Shown here piece after piece: positions 43,136 to 52,456 of a stretch of DNA of 64,000 nt (position 1 is its first letter; each line of letters starts with the position of its first letter). The notes under the pieces were generated by a model. That model was not told the origin of the DNA and ran no database searches. It saw only the letters and a program-made list of their open reading frames with translations. The stretch is from Chloroflexota bacterium (lineage in GTDB: Bacteria; Chloroflexota; UBA11872; VXOZ01), in NCBI GenBank assembly GCA_958295775.1, contig CATQHC010000002.1:1201830-1265829 (forward strand), written 5' to 3'. The position numbers were made by a program, and so were the translations under genes.

Positions 43136-43592
43136 TGTGCGCTCCTGGGTGTGGGACTCCTCAAGGTCTTCGAGTCCACGCTAAAGCGTATCACGCTCGC
43201 TATACCCAGTAAACAAAACCGTCCAGCGCGAGAGTTGCAAGGTTTGGTCTCGTTCAAGCCAACGGACTTTTAAGGCTACGGGGGCCAACCACATTGGACC
43301 GAAAGCGCCGGTCTGTGTGCACGGTTCGTCCAAGATCCCAGCGCGCAAACCAGCCGGGCTGCGTAGTTCGAGCCTGGCGTTTCAGTTTCCTATCCTGCGC
43401 CGATCAGTTGACCAAACAGCTAACTCACATTATTCCCCGAACTAGCAGTCTGTGGTGCGATTGGGTATCCTTGACAGGAGCAAACGCGCGAGCGGCAAGA
43501 TGCTTCCTTGGACCTATCGGCGCCCCCCTGCTCTGTCAGGGCTTGCCTGCCAAGGCAACGCATTCTTGTCTGTGCATTACGGGAGGAATGCG
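43136..43592. other. Intergenic region before plsC
   Basis: Between the divergent IscA-like and plsC genes I see no gene; the overlapping ORFs on both strands lack recognisable features. The right end carries GGGAGGA for plsC. Confidence 0.5.
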
Positions 43593-44321
43593 ATGGATAC
43601 AGCCAGGGAACCGCGTTTCGACCCCTCCCAGATAACTGATGCCGACATTGCATACCAACGTAGTCACCGCAACCAACGCAATTGGTTTTGGTACTTCATT
43701 GTCGGGGGTCTCATTCTATTGCCGCTCTTTCATCTCTACCTCGGACTGCGCGTAATTGGGGCTGAGCGCTGGCGGTCCGGCCCGCTCCTAGTCATTGGCA
43801 ATCATCGGAGTAATTTAGACCCCTTTGCGGTTGGCGTGGCTTGCCCGCGGCATGCGCTAACCTTCATGGCGAAAGTGGAGCTGTTTCGTAACTCGTTACT
43901 GCGGTTCATTCTCCCGCGCTGGGGTGTGTATCCGCTCATTCGCCAGAGAAACGATGTGCGCGGGGTGCGCTTTCTCATGCAGGCGGTTAAGGAGAATGAC
44001 GCTGTCGTCCTCTTCCCGGAAGGCACCCGCAGCCGCACCGGTGAAGTCGGCCCATTTAACTCCGGTTTCGTGCGCATTGCCGTGCGCGAGCAGATACCGA
44101 TCTTGCTTGTAGCCATCAAGAACACCAACCTGGCACTGCCGGCAGGGGGTAAGTTTCCCCGTCCGCGCGTTGGCATCAAACTATTCGTTGACGGCCCGAT
44201 TGAACTCAGTGAGTACTACGATAGGAAACTGACGGGGGCTGACGCCGACACAATCGCAGAATCGCTGCGACAGCGTATCATCACACTCCTCGACGAAGAT
44301 GACGCATCCAACCCGGCCTAA
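43593..44321 (+). CDS. plsC: 1-acylglycerol-3-phosphate acyltransferase
   Basis: PlsC-type enzymes acylate lysophosphatidic acid to phosphatidic acid. The 242-residue protein has an N-terminal membrane helix, the catalytic NHRSNLD (NHx4D) near 73, and the glycerophosphate-binding FPEGTRSRTG near 145. The track start at 43452 is too long. ATG 43593 follows GGGAGGA with a 6-nt spacer. Phospholipid synthesis is also represented by plsY 3 kb downstream. Confidence 0.9.
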   Translation: MDTAREPRFDPSQITDADIAYQRSHRNQRNWFWYFIVGGLILLPLFHLYLGLRVIGAERWRSGPLLVIGNHRSNLDPFAVGVACPRHALTFMAKVELFRNSLLRFILPRWGVYPLIRQRNDVRGVRFLMQAVKENDAVVLFPEGTRSRTGEVGPFNSGFVRIAVREQIPILLVAIKNTNLALPAGGKFPRPRVGIKLFVDGPIELSEYYDRKLTGADADTIAESLRQRIITLLDEDDASNPA

Positions 44322-44633
44322 AGCCCAGGCCCAAGGGACACTTCCAAGTCTATTGGGTCAATTGCACTCTCCAATGCACGGTCGATCATCGTTTCGAGAT
44401 TACAGCGCGTTTCATCCAAACGGATTGTAAATGCCTGCCACCGGGGACTTTGCATATCCGCTTGGTACGTCTCCATCGCGGAGCGAGGATTGCATGCAAA
44501 AGGACAACATCCGGTCTTCGACAGGGAAGCGCGCTCGCTCTTCACCGCCAGAGTGACAGTTTCTTTTCGGTTGTTCCGAGCGAGTTTTCTCCGGTACAAT
44601 AAAAGCAGACCTGCGTAGACCAAAAGGCAATTG
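44322..44633. other. Intergenic region before ispH
   Basis: The stretch holds the ispH promoter at its right end (listed separately). A minus-strand ORF (44318-44623) shows no recognisable domain and I do not call it a gene. Confidence 0.5.
44571..44600 (+). promoter_or_regulatory. Probable sigma70 promoter of ispH
   Basis: TTGTTC and TACAAT are separated by 18 nt; the expected transcription start near 44607 leaves a short leader with AAAGG before the ATG at 44634. Confidence 0.6.
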
Positions 44634-45494
44634 ATGGAAATACTGCTGGCGAAGGAAATGGGGTTTTGCTACGGCGTTAAGCGTGCGATCGAGATGACCC
44701 AAGCCGTGGCGAAAGAGAAGGGAGAGATCCATACGTTGGGGCAGCTTGTGCACAACCCCTCTGTGATTGAGCGGTTGGAGCAAGACGGCATCAACGTCGT
44801 GAGCGACATGGAAGCCGTGCCCCAGGATGGCATTGCCACCATCACGGCCCATGGCACGGGCAAAGCGGTCACTGACCAGATTGCCGCACAAAACCTCGAA
44901 CTCTTGGATGCCACCTGCCCCATTGTCTCCAAAGTTCATCGGATCGTGCAGGAGCATGCGGAACGCGGTTACCAAATCCTAATATTTGGCGACCCCACCC
45001 ACAAAGAAGTACGCGGCATACTCGGCTGGTCGGCAGGTCGCGGCGCTGCCGTGGCGAGCCCCGAAGAGCTTGACTCCGTGCGCCTGCGGCGCAAGATTTG
45101 CCTTGTCTCCCAGACCACGCAGACGGTAGAACGCTTTCAGGCGGTTGCCCGCCGGCTCATGGATTTGGCGCTGGCAGACGCCCTGGAAGTGCACGTCGTT
45201 AACACGCTCTGTTTTGCGACCACCAAACAGCAGGCTGCAGCACGAGACATCCTGCATGAGGTCGATGTGATGATCGTCGTGGGCGGGCGCAATAGCGCAA
45301 ATACGACCCATCTCGCCGAGATCTCGCGCGACGCAGACACACCCACCTATCACATAGAGACCGCTGCCGAACTCGATCCCACCTGGTTTACCGCTACGGA
45401 GAGCGTGGGTATTACGGCAGGCGCATCTACGCCGGACTGGTCGGTGCAAGAGGTCGTGACGTGGCTTAAGGAACTCGACGCAGTCGCCTCCTAG
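44634..45494 (+). CDS. ispH: 4-Hydroxy-3-methylbut-2-enyl diphosphate reductase
   Basis: IspH performs the last step of the MEP isoprenoid pathway using a [4Fe-4S] cluster. The three cluster cysteines are present in GFCYGV (about 12), DATCPIV (about 96) and NTLCFATT (about 197), with the active-site TTKQQ following. The 286-residue length is normal. The track includes an extra TTG codon; ATG 44634 is the start. The other MEP genes are not in this window. Confidence 0.96.
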   Translation: MEILLAKEMGFCYGVKRAIEMTQAVAKEKGEIHTLGQLVHNPSVIERLEQDGINVVSDMEAVPQDGIATITAHGTGKAVTDQIAAQNLELLDATCPIVSKVHRIVQEHAERGYQILIFGDPTHKEVRGILGWSAGRGAAVASPEELDSVRLRRKICLVSQTTQTVERFQAVARRLMDLALADALEVHVVNTLCFATTKQQAAARDILHEVDVMIVVGGRNSANTTHLAEISRDADTPTYHIETAAELDPTWFTATESVGITAGASTPDWSVQEVVTWLKELDAVAS

Positions 45495-45804
45495 CCGTAT
45501 CGCCTGGCCCGCTGCCTTGGCTTTTCCCTGCAACGCGCTCTGCCCCAAGTATGACGCGGCCTCTCACGGGCAACGCCGGCGAGCAGGAGCCCGAAATGGC
45601 ATAGGTGCAGGGCCTGCCGCAGAGCCAGCGTGGTGTCTCCTAATACCCACACCGTTCAAGCGGGCTCTTGCGAATTCAGGAGGGAAACCCTCTTACGGTA
45701 TACAATTGCCTAGCTTCTGAAGTACCTTATGGTCAGGAATCAGGCACGCTCGGCGGCGAATTCTTCGAATCTAGGAATTTTCGGGGGATCAGCCCACACA
45801 AGAT
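45495..45804. other. Intergenic region before der
   Basis: No gene is visible. A small hairpin (gagggaaaccctc) near 45680 and a possible -10 box (TATACA near 45698) may belong to the der promoter. Confidence 0.4.
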
Positions 45805-47190
45805 GTGAGTGAAACCACTACGATAGACCTCATGAGCACAACATCCGATCAGCCGGAAATCGAAGCGCCTGCCGCGACCATCGCCGCCACACCTAGCGGT
45901 ATCGTTGCTCTCGTGGGACGACCCAATGTAGGAAAGTCAAGCATCTTCAATCGTCTGCTTGGGCAGCGCCAAGCCGTTGTAGAAGACGTGCCCGGCACAA
46001 CTCGCGACCGCGTCTACGGTGTGGTGGAGTGGCAGGACCGGGCCTTCACGGTCACCGATACCGGCGGCATCGCCGATGAGCGCGATGGACTGGCGGAGTC
46101 CGTCTTCGGACAGGTGCAAACGGCTGTCGAAGAGGCCACCGTCATCGTATTCGTACTCGATACGCCGGACGGTATCACCCCGCAAGACGAAGAAATCGCG
46201 GCGCTCTTGCGCAAAACGAAGAAGCCGGTAGTCATTGCGGCCAACAAGACCGATAACCAACACACTCACTTACAGTCATACGACTTCTACTCTTTGGGCT
46301 TCGCGGACGTTGTCTCGCTCTCGGCCCTGCACGGCCTTGGCTCAGGCGACCTCCTCGATGCCATTTGCGCCCATCTCCCCCCTGTGGAAGCCACAGAATC
46401 CGAATTGGCGCTGCCTCAGTTTGCGATTGTCGGCAGGCCAAACGTAGGAAAGTCGGCCTTGCTTAATGCGCTGCTCGGGCACGAGCGCACGATTGTGAGC
46501 GATATTCCCGGAACCACCCGCGATTCTATTGACACCGTCGTCACCTATGGCGAGGACACGGCGCTATTGATCGACACTGCCGGCATACGGCGACGCGGCA
46601 AAGTAGAACGCGGCGTAGAGTCGCATAGTGTACTGCGCACGTTGCGCGCGCTCGAACGCTGCAACGTTGCCCTCCTCGTCGTCGACGCTGCCGAAGGACT
46701 GACCGCGCAAGACATACACATCGCCGGTTATGTCAACGAAGCATACAAGGGCTTGGTCGTGCTCATCAACAAGTGGGACCTTGTCGACGCCGATGCCGGG
46801 GAAGTGAAGCGCCTGGTACAGGGACGGCTGCGTTGGATGCCGCACGCGCCGTCTGTGGTCATATCCGCCAAGTCCGGCTATCACCTCGGCCACATACTCC
46901 CGGCTGCCATGCAGGTCTTCGCGGAGCGGGGCAGACGCATTACCACCGGCACGCTCAATCGCACGCTGCGGGCATGGCTCGCAAACCGGACCCTTTCATC
47001 GAAGAGGCGGCGGCTTAGCATCTATTACGTTACGCAGGCGAGAACGCATCCGCCGACGTTCATTTTCTCCGTAAACGATCCGGCACGCGTTCACTTTTCC
47101 CACCGTCGCTTCCTGGAGAACAACATCCGGCGGCACTTCGGCTTCGACGGGACGCCGATCCGGCTGCTTTTCCACGACCATCATGCCTGA
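45805..47190 (+). CDS. der: Ribosome-assembly GTPase Der (EngA)
   Basis: Der has two tandem GTPase domains and a C-terminal KH-like domain and is required for 50S assembly. Domain 1 has GRPNVGKSS, DTGGI and NKTD; domain 2 has GRPNVGKSA, DTAGIRRRG and NKWD. The end KTHPPTF-like segment appears as ARTHPPTFIFSVND. The 461-residue length fits. GTG 45805 or ATG 45832 could be the start; residues before VALVGRP are not conserved. It overlaps plsY by eight bases. Confidence 0.95.
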   Translation: MSETTTIDLMSTTSDQPEIEAPAATIAATPSGIVALVGRPNVGKSSIFNRLLGQRQAVVEDVPGTTRDRVYGVVEWQDRAFTVTDTGGIADERDGLAESVFGQVQTAVEEATVIVFVLDTPDGITPQDEEIAALLRKTKKPVVIAANKTDNQHTHLQSYDFYSLGFADVVSLSALHGLGSGDLLDAICAHLPPVEATESELALPQFAIVGRPNVGKSALLNALLGHERTIVSDIPGTTRDSIDTVVTYGEDTALLIDTAGIRRRGKVERGVESHSVLRTLRALERCNVALLVVDAAEGLTAQDIHIAGYVNEAYKGLVVLINKWDLVDADAGEVKRLVQGRLRWMPHAPSVVISAKSGYHLGHILPAAMQVFAERGRRITTGTLNRTLRAWLANRTLSSKRRRLSIYYVTQARTHPPTFIFSVNDPARVHFSHRRFLENNIRRHFGFDGTPIRLLFHDHHA

Positions 47191-47806
47191 TTTCTTGTGG
47201 TATGTGCTCTTCCTCGTCGTTGGCTATCTCGCGGGGTCCATTCCCAGCGGGTGGTTGATAGCCCGCCTTTTCCATCGGACCGACATCCGTGAGCACGGCA
47301 GCGGACGCACGGGCTCAACTAATGTGTGGCGCACGTTTGGGATAGCTTCAGGTGTCGCAGTCTTCATAGGCGATACGCTCAAGGTCGTCTTGCCGCTCAT
47401 CGCAATTCGTCTTGCGTTCTCGGACAGCCCTGCGGGCGAAGCCGTAACGGCTTTTGCGGCAATCATCGGTCACAATTGGCCTTTATTCATCGGATTCCGA
47501 GGGGGCAGGGGCATCGTGCCGGGCGCCGCCGGCCTACTCTTCATGGTCCCGCTCGTAATTGCTGTGCTTTGGGCAGTCTTTCTCCCGATTTTGGTCATCA
47601 GCCGGTACGTTTCCCTGGCCTCTCTCACTACCGTCGCCGCTGCCCCAATAATGGTTGCTATCGGCATGTTCTGGTTCCAAATTCCAGTGGAATACCTCAT
47701 CTATGCAATTGTCGGCGGCGTGCTTATCATTGTGCAGCACCGCGACAACATTGCCCGGCTGCGTGCCGGCAACGAGCGCCGCATTTCGCTGCGCCCGCGG
47801 GACTAG
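47183..47806 (+). CDS. plsY: Acyl-phosphate glycerol-3-phosphate acyltransferase
   Basis: PlsY transfers acyl groups from acyl-phosphate to glycerol-3-phosphate. This 207-residue membrane protein has the three PlsY motifs in variant form: SGRTGSTNVWR (motif 1), GHNWPLFIGFRGGRG (motif 2) and a weak third motif near YLIYAIVGG. Lys residues of the usual FKGGKG are Arg here. Its start overlaps der and recX follows after 38 bases. Confidence 0.92.
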   Translation: MPDFLWYVLFLVVGYLAGSIPSGWLIARLFHRTDIREHGSGRTGSTNVWRTFGIASGVAVFIGDTLKVVLPLIAIRLAFSDSPAGEAVTAFAAIIGHNWPLFIGFRGGRGIVPGAAGLLFMVPLVIAVLWAVFLPILVISRYVSLASLTTVAAAPIMVAIGMFWFQIPVEYLIYAIVGGVLIIVQHRDNIARLRAGNERRISLRPRD

Positions 47807-47844
47807 CGAGTAAGCGGACGCCGTGCCGGTTTGGGAGATGGGCC

Positions 47845-48576
47845 GTGCTACCAGGTGATGATCCAACCGAAGCTCTTTACCGCAGCGAAGCCGATCAACG
47901 TTCGCATGGGGCACCTACTGCCGTCGTCACCATTACTGCGCTTCAGCCCCGTGGCGCAAATGGAGGCTTCTTCGCAATCGAATTGAGTAGTGGTGAAGCC
48001 CTGCGTCTGCGGGCGGAGACCGTAGCCGAGCACGGACTAAACGTTGGCGACTCTATCGATGCCGCGGCGATTCACATATTGCAGCAGGACGATAACAAAC
48101 GGCGGGCGATAGAAGCCGGCCTCAACTTCATCTCCTACCGTCCCCGCAGCGCCAAGGAAGTAGCCAACCACCTGCGCAAGAAGTCTCTTGACGCTGCCGC
48201 CCGCGATCACGCTATCCATCGTTTGGAAGAGCTCGGATACGTGGATGACGCGGCGTTTGCGCGTTTCTGGGTGGAGAGCCGCGACACGCATCGGCCCAGG
48301 GGAAAGAGGGCGCTTGCCTGGGAACTGCGGCAGAAGGGCGTTGGCGACGCCGTCATCGAGGATGTGCTTGCGCACTTTGCCGGTGACGAGGCAGCCTTGG
48401 CAGGCCAGGCCGCCCGCAAACGCGCGGCGACTCTCGATGTCTCCGATCCCTATAAGTTTCGCCGTCAGCTCGGCGCCTTCCTCGCCCGGCGCGGCTTCAG
48501 TTACGATGTGATCGCGCAAGTGGTGGACGAACTTTGGGAGGAATTTGGGGACACTTCGGACGGGGTTGATGTCTAA
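47845..48576 (+). CDS. recX: Regulatory protein RecX
   Basis: RecX binds RecA filaments and limits recombination. The 243-residue protein shows the repeated three-helix units: AIEAGLNFISYRPRSAKEV near 95, RLEELGYVDDAAFARFWVE near 131 and the third repeat FRRQLGAFLARRGFSYDVI near 207. An N-terminal extension (about 80 residues) precedes them. The track shows it inside a long ORF from 47326; GTG 47845 has GGGAGAT six bases upstream and is the best start. No recA lies in the window. Confidence 0.88.
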   Translation: MLPGDDPTEALYRSEADQRSHGAPTAVVTITALQPRGANGGFFAIELSSGEALRLRAETVAEHGLNVGDSIDAAAIHILQQDDNKRRAIEAGLNFISYRPRSAKEVANHLRKKSLDAAARDHAIHRLEELGYVDDAAFARFWVESRDTHRPRGKRALAWELRQKGVGDAVIEDVLAHFAGDEAALAGQAARKRAATLDVSDPYKFRRQLGAFLARRGFSYDVIAQVVDELWEEFGDTSDGVDV

Positions 48577-48630
48577 GTTTGAAACCAACTATGATGTTTG
48601 TGACTGAGGCCGCAAGACAGGAGCAAGAAC

Positions 48631-49185
48631 ATGGCGAGCTCTACGCCTACATTCAAGTTCACCTATGACGACTACCGCAACACACCTGATGACAAGCGCT
48701 ACGAGTTGCTGGATGGAGATCTCGTAGTGGTTCCGGCGCCCAGAGAGGTCCATCAAAGGGTTTCCCTAAGACTCTCCCTGCTACTAGGGCAATTGGTAAT
48801 GCGTACCGGCATAGGCCATGTCTATGCCGCCCCCTTCGACGTAGTGCTATCGGACACGGACGTCGTGCAACCCGACCTGCTGTTTGTCTCCAACGAGCGA
48901 TCTCACGTCATCACTGATGAGAACATCCAGGGCGCGCCAGATCTGGTTATAGAGATTCTTTCTCCCTCCTCCGCAAATCGGGACCAAACCTTCAAACGCT
49001 CGCTCTACGCCAAGCACGGCGTCAAGGAGTACTGGTTGGTGGACACCGATGCCGAGACAGTGACGGTCCTGTTGTGGAACGCACACCGTTACGGGGTTGT
49101 GGGCGTCTGTAGAGAGGGTAAAGTTCTCCGCTCTCCTACACTGACGGAGTTTGAGATCAAGCCGGACGAGATTTTCTCGCATTAG
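48631..49185 (+). CDS. Uma2-family endonuclease-like protein
   Basis: This 184-residue DUF820/Uma2 protein has the PD-(D/E)xK nuclease core: QPDLLFV near 82, PDLVIEILSPSS near 105, and KRSLYAKHGVKEYWLVD near 125. Uma2 proteins are abundant in Chloroflexota and Cyanobacteria and their cellular role is unresolved. AGGAG lies eight bases before ATG. No toxin-antitoxin partner is adjacent. Confidence 0.87.
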   Translation: MASSTPTFKFTYDDYRNTPDDKRYELLDGDLVVVPAPREVHQRVSLRLSLLLGQLVMRTGIGHVYAAPFDVVLSDTDVVQPDLLFVSNERSHVITDENIQGAPDLVIEILSPSSANRDQTFKRSLYAKHGVKEYWLVDTDAETVTVLLWNAHRYGVVGVCREGKVLRSPTLTEFEIKPDEIFSH

Positions 49186-49255
49186 CGCTTGCGTCTTGGA
49201 ATTCCCACGTCTGCACGCTGTCGAGAGAGTTGCTAGGGCGGACCAACTTTCATTT

Positions 49256-50752
49256 CTATTGCCCCGGCACGTCCATTGTGTCCCTCAATGCCGGATAGAG
49301 GTGAGAAAACGTCTCAAACGACCGCTCGTAGCGACCGGCATCGGACTCATTGGGCAGGTAGTTTTCTCGAAGTCTTGGCTGCCACGCGGCGAGCCATTCA
49401 AGGTCCGCCCTGCCGGCGGCAACGAGCGCAAGTAACGCAGCCCCCTGCGCCGCGCTTTCTCCACCCTCGATTGCGGTAAGAGGACGCTGCAGGACATCCG
49501 CGAGGGTCTGGAGGACAAGCGGGAATGCGGCGCCGCCAGTAACTGCAAGCGCGGCAACCGGCTCGCCAAGATGCGCTTCCATCTGCGCAAGCACATTGCG
49601 CAGCGCAAAGGCAATACCCTCCACAACTGCACGTGCCATGTCCTCTCTGCTCGTGCCAAGCTGCAACCCGATGAAGGCTCCCCGCGCTTCACGATCCCAG
49701 AGCGGCGCGCGCTCGCCCATGAGGTACGGGAGGAAGATCACGCCGCCCGCGCCTGGTGCACTTGCGCCGGCCAGCGCGACCATTTCCGCTACCGTTGCCA
49801 CCCCCAGAAGGGCCGCAGCCCAACGCAGAGTTGTCCCGCCGAGCAACGTGGGCGCGACGTGCAGATAGCGCTCCGGCAAGACGTGCCGGCGCGTATAGAA
49901 ACGCGGATCGGTCGCGGCGCGTTCCCCACAAACCGTGAGCACGCTCGTCGTTCCAAGAGACATCACCCCGGCGCGCGGGGACACCAGACCCGCTCCAACT
50001 GCCGCGGCCTGCGCGTCCGCTCCTCCCATCGCCACCGGCGTACCAACTGGAATGCCCAGTTCTTCGGCGGCGCTCGGCAAGACGCTGCCCACTTCCGCCT
50101 GCGACGGCATGTGCGGCGGCAGCTTATCCACAGGAATGCCAAGCTGCTCACACCAGTCTTCGAGCCAACGTGGCGGCTCGTCCAGGGCAAAGAGACCGGA
50201 AAGCTGCGCGTTTGCCCAGTCAGTCCCAAAGTTGCCGGTGAGGCGATAAGCGAGATATGTCGTCAGCGAGCCAAGATAGGCGCATGCTTCCACCAACTCG
50301 GGGCGCTCTTCCACCAGCCACCGCATGCTGCTCAGCGTCGTGCTGCCGCTCTCAATCCGAATGCCGGTGCGTTTGACAATACTTGCTTGGCTTGCGCCCG
50401 CCAAAATCCGTTCTACCTGCTGAACACTGCGCCTATCTTCGTAGATGATGCCGGCGTGCAGCGGCGCGCCACGCTTTGCCAAAGGGGCGACAGTTGGGGC
50501 GAGCGACGTAAGACCAATGCCCGCGACACGCATTGCGTCAAGGCCGTCAGGTACGGCCGCAAGCGCCGCTTGGCAGGCAGAGACTACACCATCCCAGCAG
50601 CGAACAAAGTCAACTTCCGCCCAACCTGGCCGGGGACGGAGGACTTCGGTGGGGGCAGTGCCGCGACTAACAATGCGCCCCAGGTCGTCGCAGATGACAA
50701 CCTTAGTCGCCGTGCTGCCAACGTCGATGCCAATTACATATTCTGCTGACAT
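49256..50752 (-). CDS. FGGY-family sugar kinase (xylulokinase-like)
   Basis: This 498-residue FGGY kinase starts with the phosphate-binding YVIGIDVGSTATK, has the catalytic Asp in MGGADAQAAAVGAG near 233 and the C-terminal VTGGAAFPLVLQTLADV. It resembles xylulokinases and related carbohydrate kinases; the exact sugar is uncertain. It lies 90 bases downstream of the KDG-kinase-like gene, probably in the same operon. Confidence 0.85.
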   Translation of the reverse strand: MSAEYVIGIDVGSTATKVVICDDLGRIVSRGTAPTEVLRPRPGWAEVDFVRCWDGVVSACQAALAAVPDGLDAMRVAGIGLTSLAPTVAPLAKRGAPLHAGIIYEDRRSVQQVERILAGASQASIVKRTGIRIESGSTTLSSMRWLVEERPELVEACAYLGSLTTYLAYRLTGNFGTDWANAQLSGLFALDEPPRWLEDWCEQLGIPVDKLPPHMPSQAEVGSVLPSAAEELGIPVGTPVAMGGADAQAAAVGAGLVSPRAGVMSLGTTSVLTVCGERAATDPRFYTRRHVLPERYLHVAPTLLGGTTLRWAAALLGVATVAEMVALAGASAPGAGGVIFLPYLMGERAPLWDREARGAFIGLQLGTSREDMARAVVEGIAFALRNVLAQMEAHLGEPVAALAVTGGAAFPLVLQTLADVLQRPLTAIEGGESAAQGAALLALVAAGRADLEWLAAWQPRLRENYLPNESDAGRYERSFETFSHLYPALRDTMDVPGQ

Positions 50753-50842
50753 ATATTAAGTAGAGTAAGGAGGACTACCCCGTGGTGGCCACGGCAGGCG
50801 CGTTACTCGCTGCAATTTCTTGGCCCTGCTCGTGCGGAGGAA

Positions 50843-51925
50843 CTAGCGTCTGATGCGCGCCGAGCCACCCGCCGCGAAAGCGCGCACGTCATCCACCGTC
50901 GCCATAGTGGTATCGCCGGGGAAGGTAGTAATCAGGGCGCCGTGCGCCCATCCCAGTCTCACCGCGTCGGCGGGCTCCTCACCCGTAATTGTCCCGTAGA
51001 TTAGCCCGGACGCGAATCCGTCACCGCCGCCGACACGATCGTAAACATCGAGTTCTGCGGTAGGCGCCAGGTGGGTCTCGCCATTGATCCAGGCTACCGC
51101 GCTCCAACTATGCCGGTTCGTCGAGTGCACTTCACGGAGGGTTGTCGCCACGGTCTTGACCTGCGGGAACTGCCCGACAACCTGGTCGATCATGGCGGTA
51201 AAGGCGCTGGGGTCGAGTTTTGACGTCGCGGCCACCTCCGGCCCTGGAATGCCGAGACCGGTCTGCAAGTCTTCCTCATTTCCAACCAACACATCCACGT
51301 TCTCCACAATTCGCCGATTGACTTCGCTGGCGCGGTCTTCACCGCCCCAAATCTGCCAGAGCTTTGCGCGAAAATTGAGGTCGTAGGAAACCACTGCGCC
51401 AGCGGCCTTGGCCGCCTGCATGCCCTCGATGATCACTTCCGACGTCGTCGGTGAAAGCGCCGCAAAGATACCGCCGCTATGGAACCAGCGCACGCCGCCC
51501 GCAAAGATGGCATCCCAGTCAAAGTCACCGGGCTTGAGCTGCGCCGCCGCCTCGTTGCAGCGGTTGTAGAAGACCACCGGCGCGCGTACGCCCTGACCGC
51601 GGTCGCTATAGACCGTCGCCATATTTGGCCCGTTCACGCCGTTGTGCGCAAAGTGCTTATAAAAAGGCGTCACCCCCATCGCCCGCACGCGTTCGGCAAT
51701 CAAATCGCCAATGGGATAGTCCGCCATCGCCGAAACGACTCCAGTATTCAAGCCAAAGCAGTTGGCCAAGTTTGCTGCAGTGTTAAACTCACCGCCGCTC
51801 ACATGTATCTCGCACGTGTGCGCCTTGCGGAAAGGGATGATCCCGGGATCGAGGCGGTGCACAAGCGCGCCCAGCGAAATAAAGTCACGTGCCGCATCGG
51901 CATTGATATCCAGACCGTAACTCAT
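50843..51925 (-). CDS. 2-Keto-3-deoxygluconate kinase-like (PfkB)
   Basis: This 360-residue PfkB kinase resembles 2-keto-3-deoxygluconate kinases. It has GGEFNTAANLANCFG near 44 for substrate binding, DLNFRAKLW near 182 and the catalytic DRVGGGDGFASGL near 293, in which the usual GAGD is GGGD. KDG kinase acts after acid-sugar dehydratases such as the one at 13594, so both may serve aldonate catabolism. AAGGAG lies before ATG 51925. Confidence 0.85.
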   Translation of the reverse strand: MSYGLDINADAARDFISLGALVHRLDPGIIPFRKAHTCEIHVSGGEFNTAANLANCFGLNTGVVSAMADYPIGDLIAERVRAMGVTPFYKHFAHNGVNGPNMATVYSDRGQGVRAPVVFYNRCNEAAAQLKPGDFDWDAIFAGGVRWFHSGGIFAALSPTTSEVIIEGMQAAKAAGAVVSYDLNFRAKLWQIWGGEDRASEVNRRIVENVDVLVGNEEDLQTGLGIPGPEVAATSKLDPSAFTAMIDQVVGQFPQVKTVATTLREVHSTNRHSWSAVAWINGETHLAPTAELDVYDRVGGGDGFASGLIYGTITGEEPADAVRLGWAHGALITTFPGDTTMATVDDVRAFAAGGSARIRR

Positions 51926-52313
51926 GGTTTTCTCCTTACAAATAGAGCAGTCCTACGTCTTTTCCCCAAATTGCCCACCTGGCAATTGCGGCTTGCGCAG
52001 CCCGCCGCACCGGTTTACACGCTACCGCTACCTATACAATTCAGCTAATGGGATTATATACGTGAAGCCCGCCAAGTATATAGGCAACGGCACGGGCATG
52101 GTTCGGTCAGCGTGCGATCAAGCCGGTGTCGATGCGGGAGAATTTTGCTTGCCAATCGTTTCAAGGAACGCAATTGGCGCCGAAGGACCATGACTGGTGC
52201 GCCTGAGCCTAAGAGAGGGAAAGCCGCTCTATGTCTCTCCAAGCTCGTCGCGAGCTGGTTTCAGATTACGCGAAATTGCAGGAGCGCTTAGCCTTCACTT
52301 GGGCCACATCTTG

Positions 52314-52343
52314 TTGCTCAGGCAGCGAAATCGATGCTATTAT
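52314..52343 (+). promoter_or_regulatory. Probable promoter of the binding-protein gene
   Basis: TTGCTC is followed after 18 nt by TATTAT, one base off the consensus -10. Transcription from about 52350 would give a leader of about 107 nt before the ATG at 52457. Confidence 0.5.
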
Positions 52344-52344
52344 G

Positions 52345-52431
52345 ACTGCATGCTGGTGATGGATTGCCAGGACTCGGACAAGGAATTGGATGCGTGCAGC
52401 CTCCTGTAGTACAAAGGCTACGGGAGGGCTT
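52345..52431 (+). promoter_or_regulatory. Structured leader with terminator-like hairpin
   Basis: An upstream stem (tgcatgc/gcgtgca) is followed directly by a 10-bp stem cctcctgtag/ctacgggagg with one wobble and a gcttttcattt run, only about 30 bases before the start codon. A terminator-like structure in the 5' leader suggests attenuation. I could not match it to a known riboswitch class. Confidence 0.45.
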
Positions 52432-52456
52432 TTCATTTAAGGCGTAGAAAACCCCC

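Larger units (their letters stand above)
51926..52456. other. Divergent intergenic region with structured leader
   Basis: A 530-base gap between divergent genes. The left half shows no gene. The right half carries a promoter and a leader with a terminator-like hairpin (listed separately). Confidence 0.55.

Noticed and set aside
44318-44623. Minus-strand ORF before ispH
   Set aside because: No domain, overlaps the ispH promoter, low-complexity basic composition.
49571-50749. 392-residue plus-strand ORF
   Set aside because: It is the antisense shadow of the FGGY kinase with no recognisable domain; GC-rich genes in this window produce many such shadows.
50783-50855. Short plus-strand ORF after AAGGAGGAC
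   Set aside because: Good Shine-Dalgarno-like sequence but only 23 codons, no conserved feature, and antisense to the kinase operon; most likely chance.
52350-52409. Leader peptide of 19 codons in the same region
   Set aside because: The ATG would coincide with the predicted transcription start and has no ribosome-binding site.
52355-52410. Fluoride (crcB) riboswitch before the binding-protein gene
   Set aside because: ggtgatggattgcc resembles the start of crcB RNAs, but the downstream conserved core and pseudoknot partners are not present.
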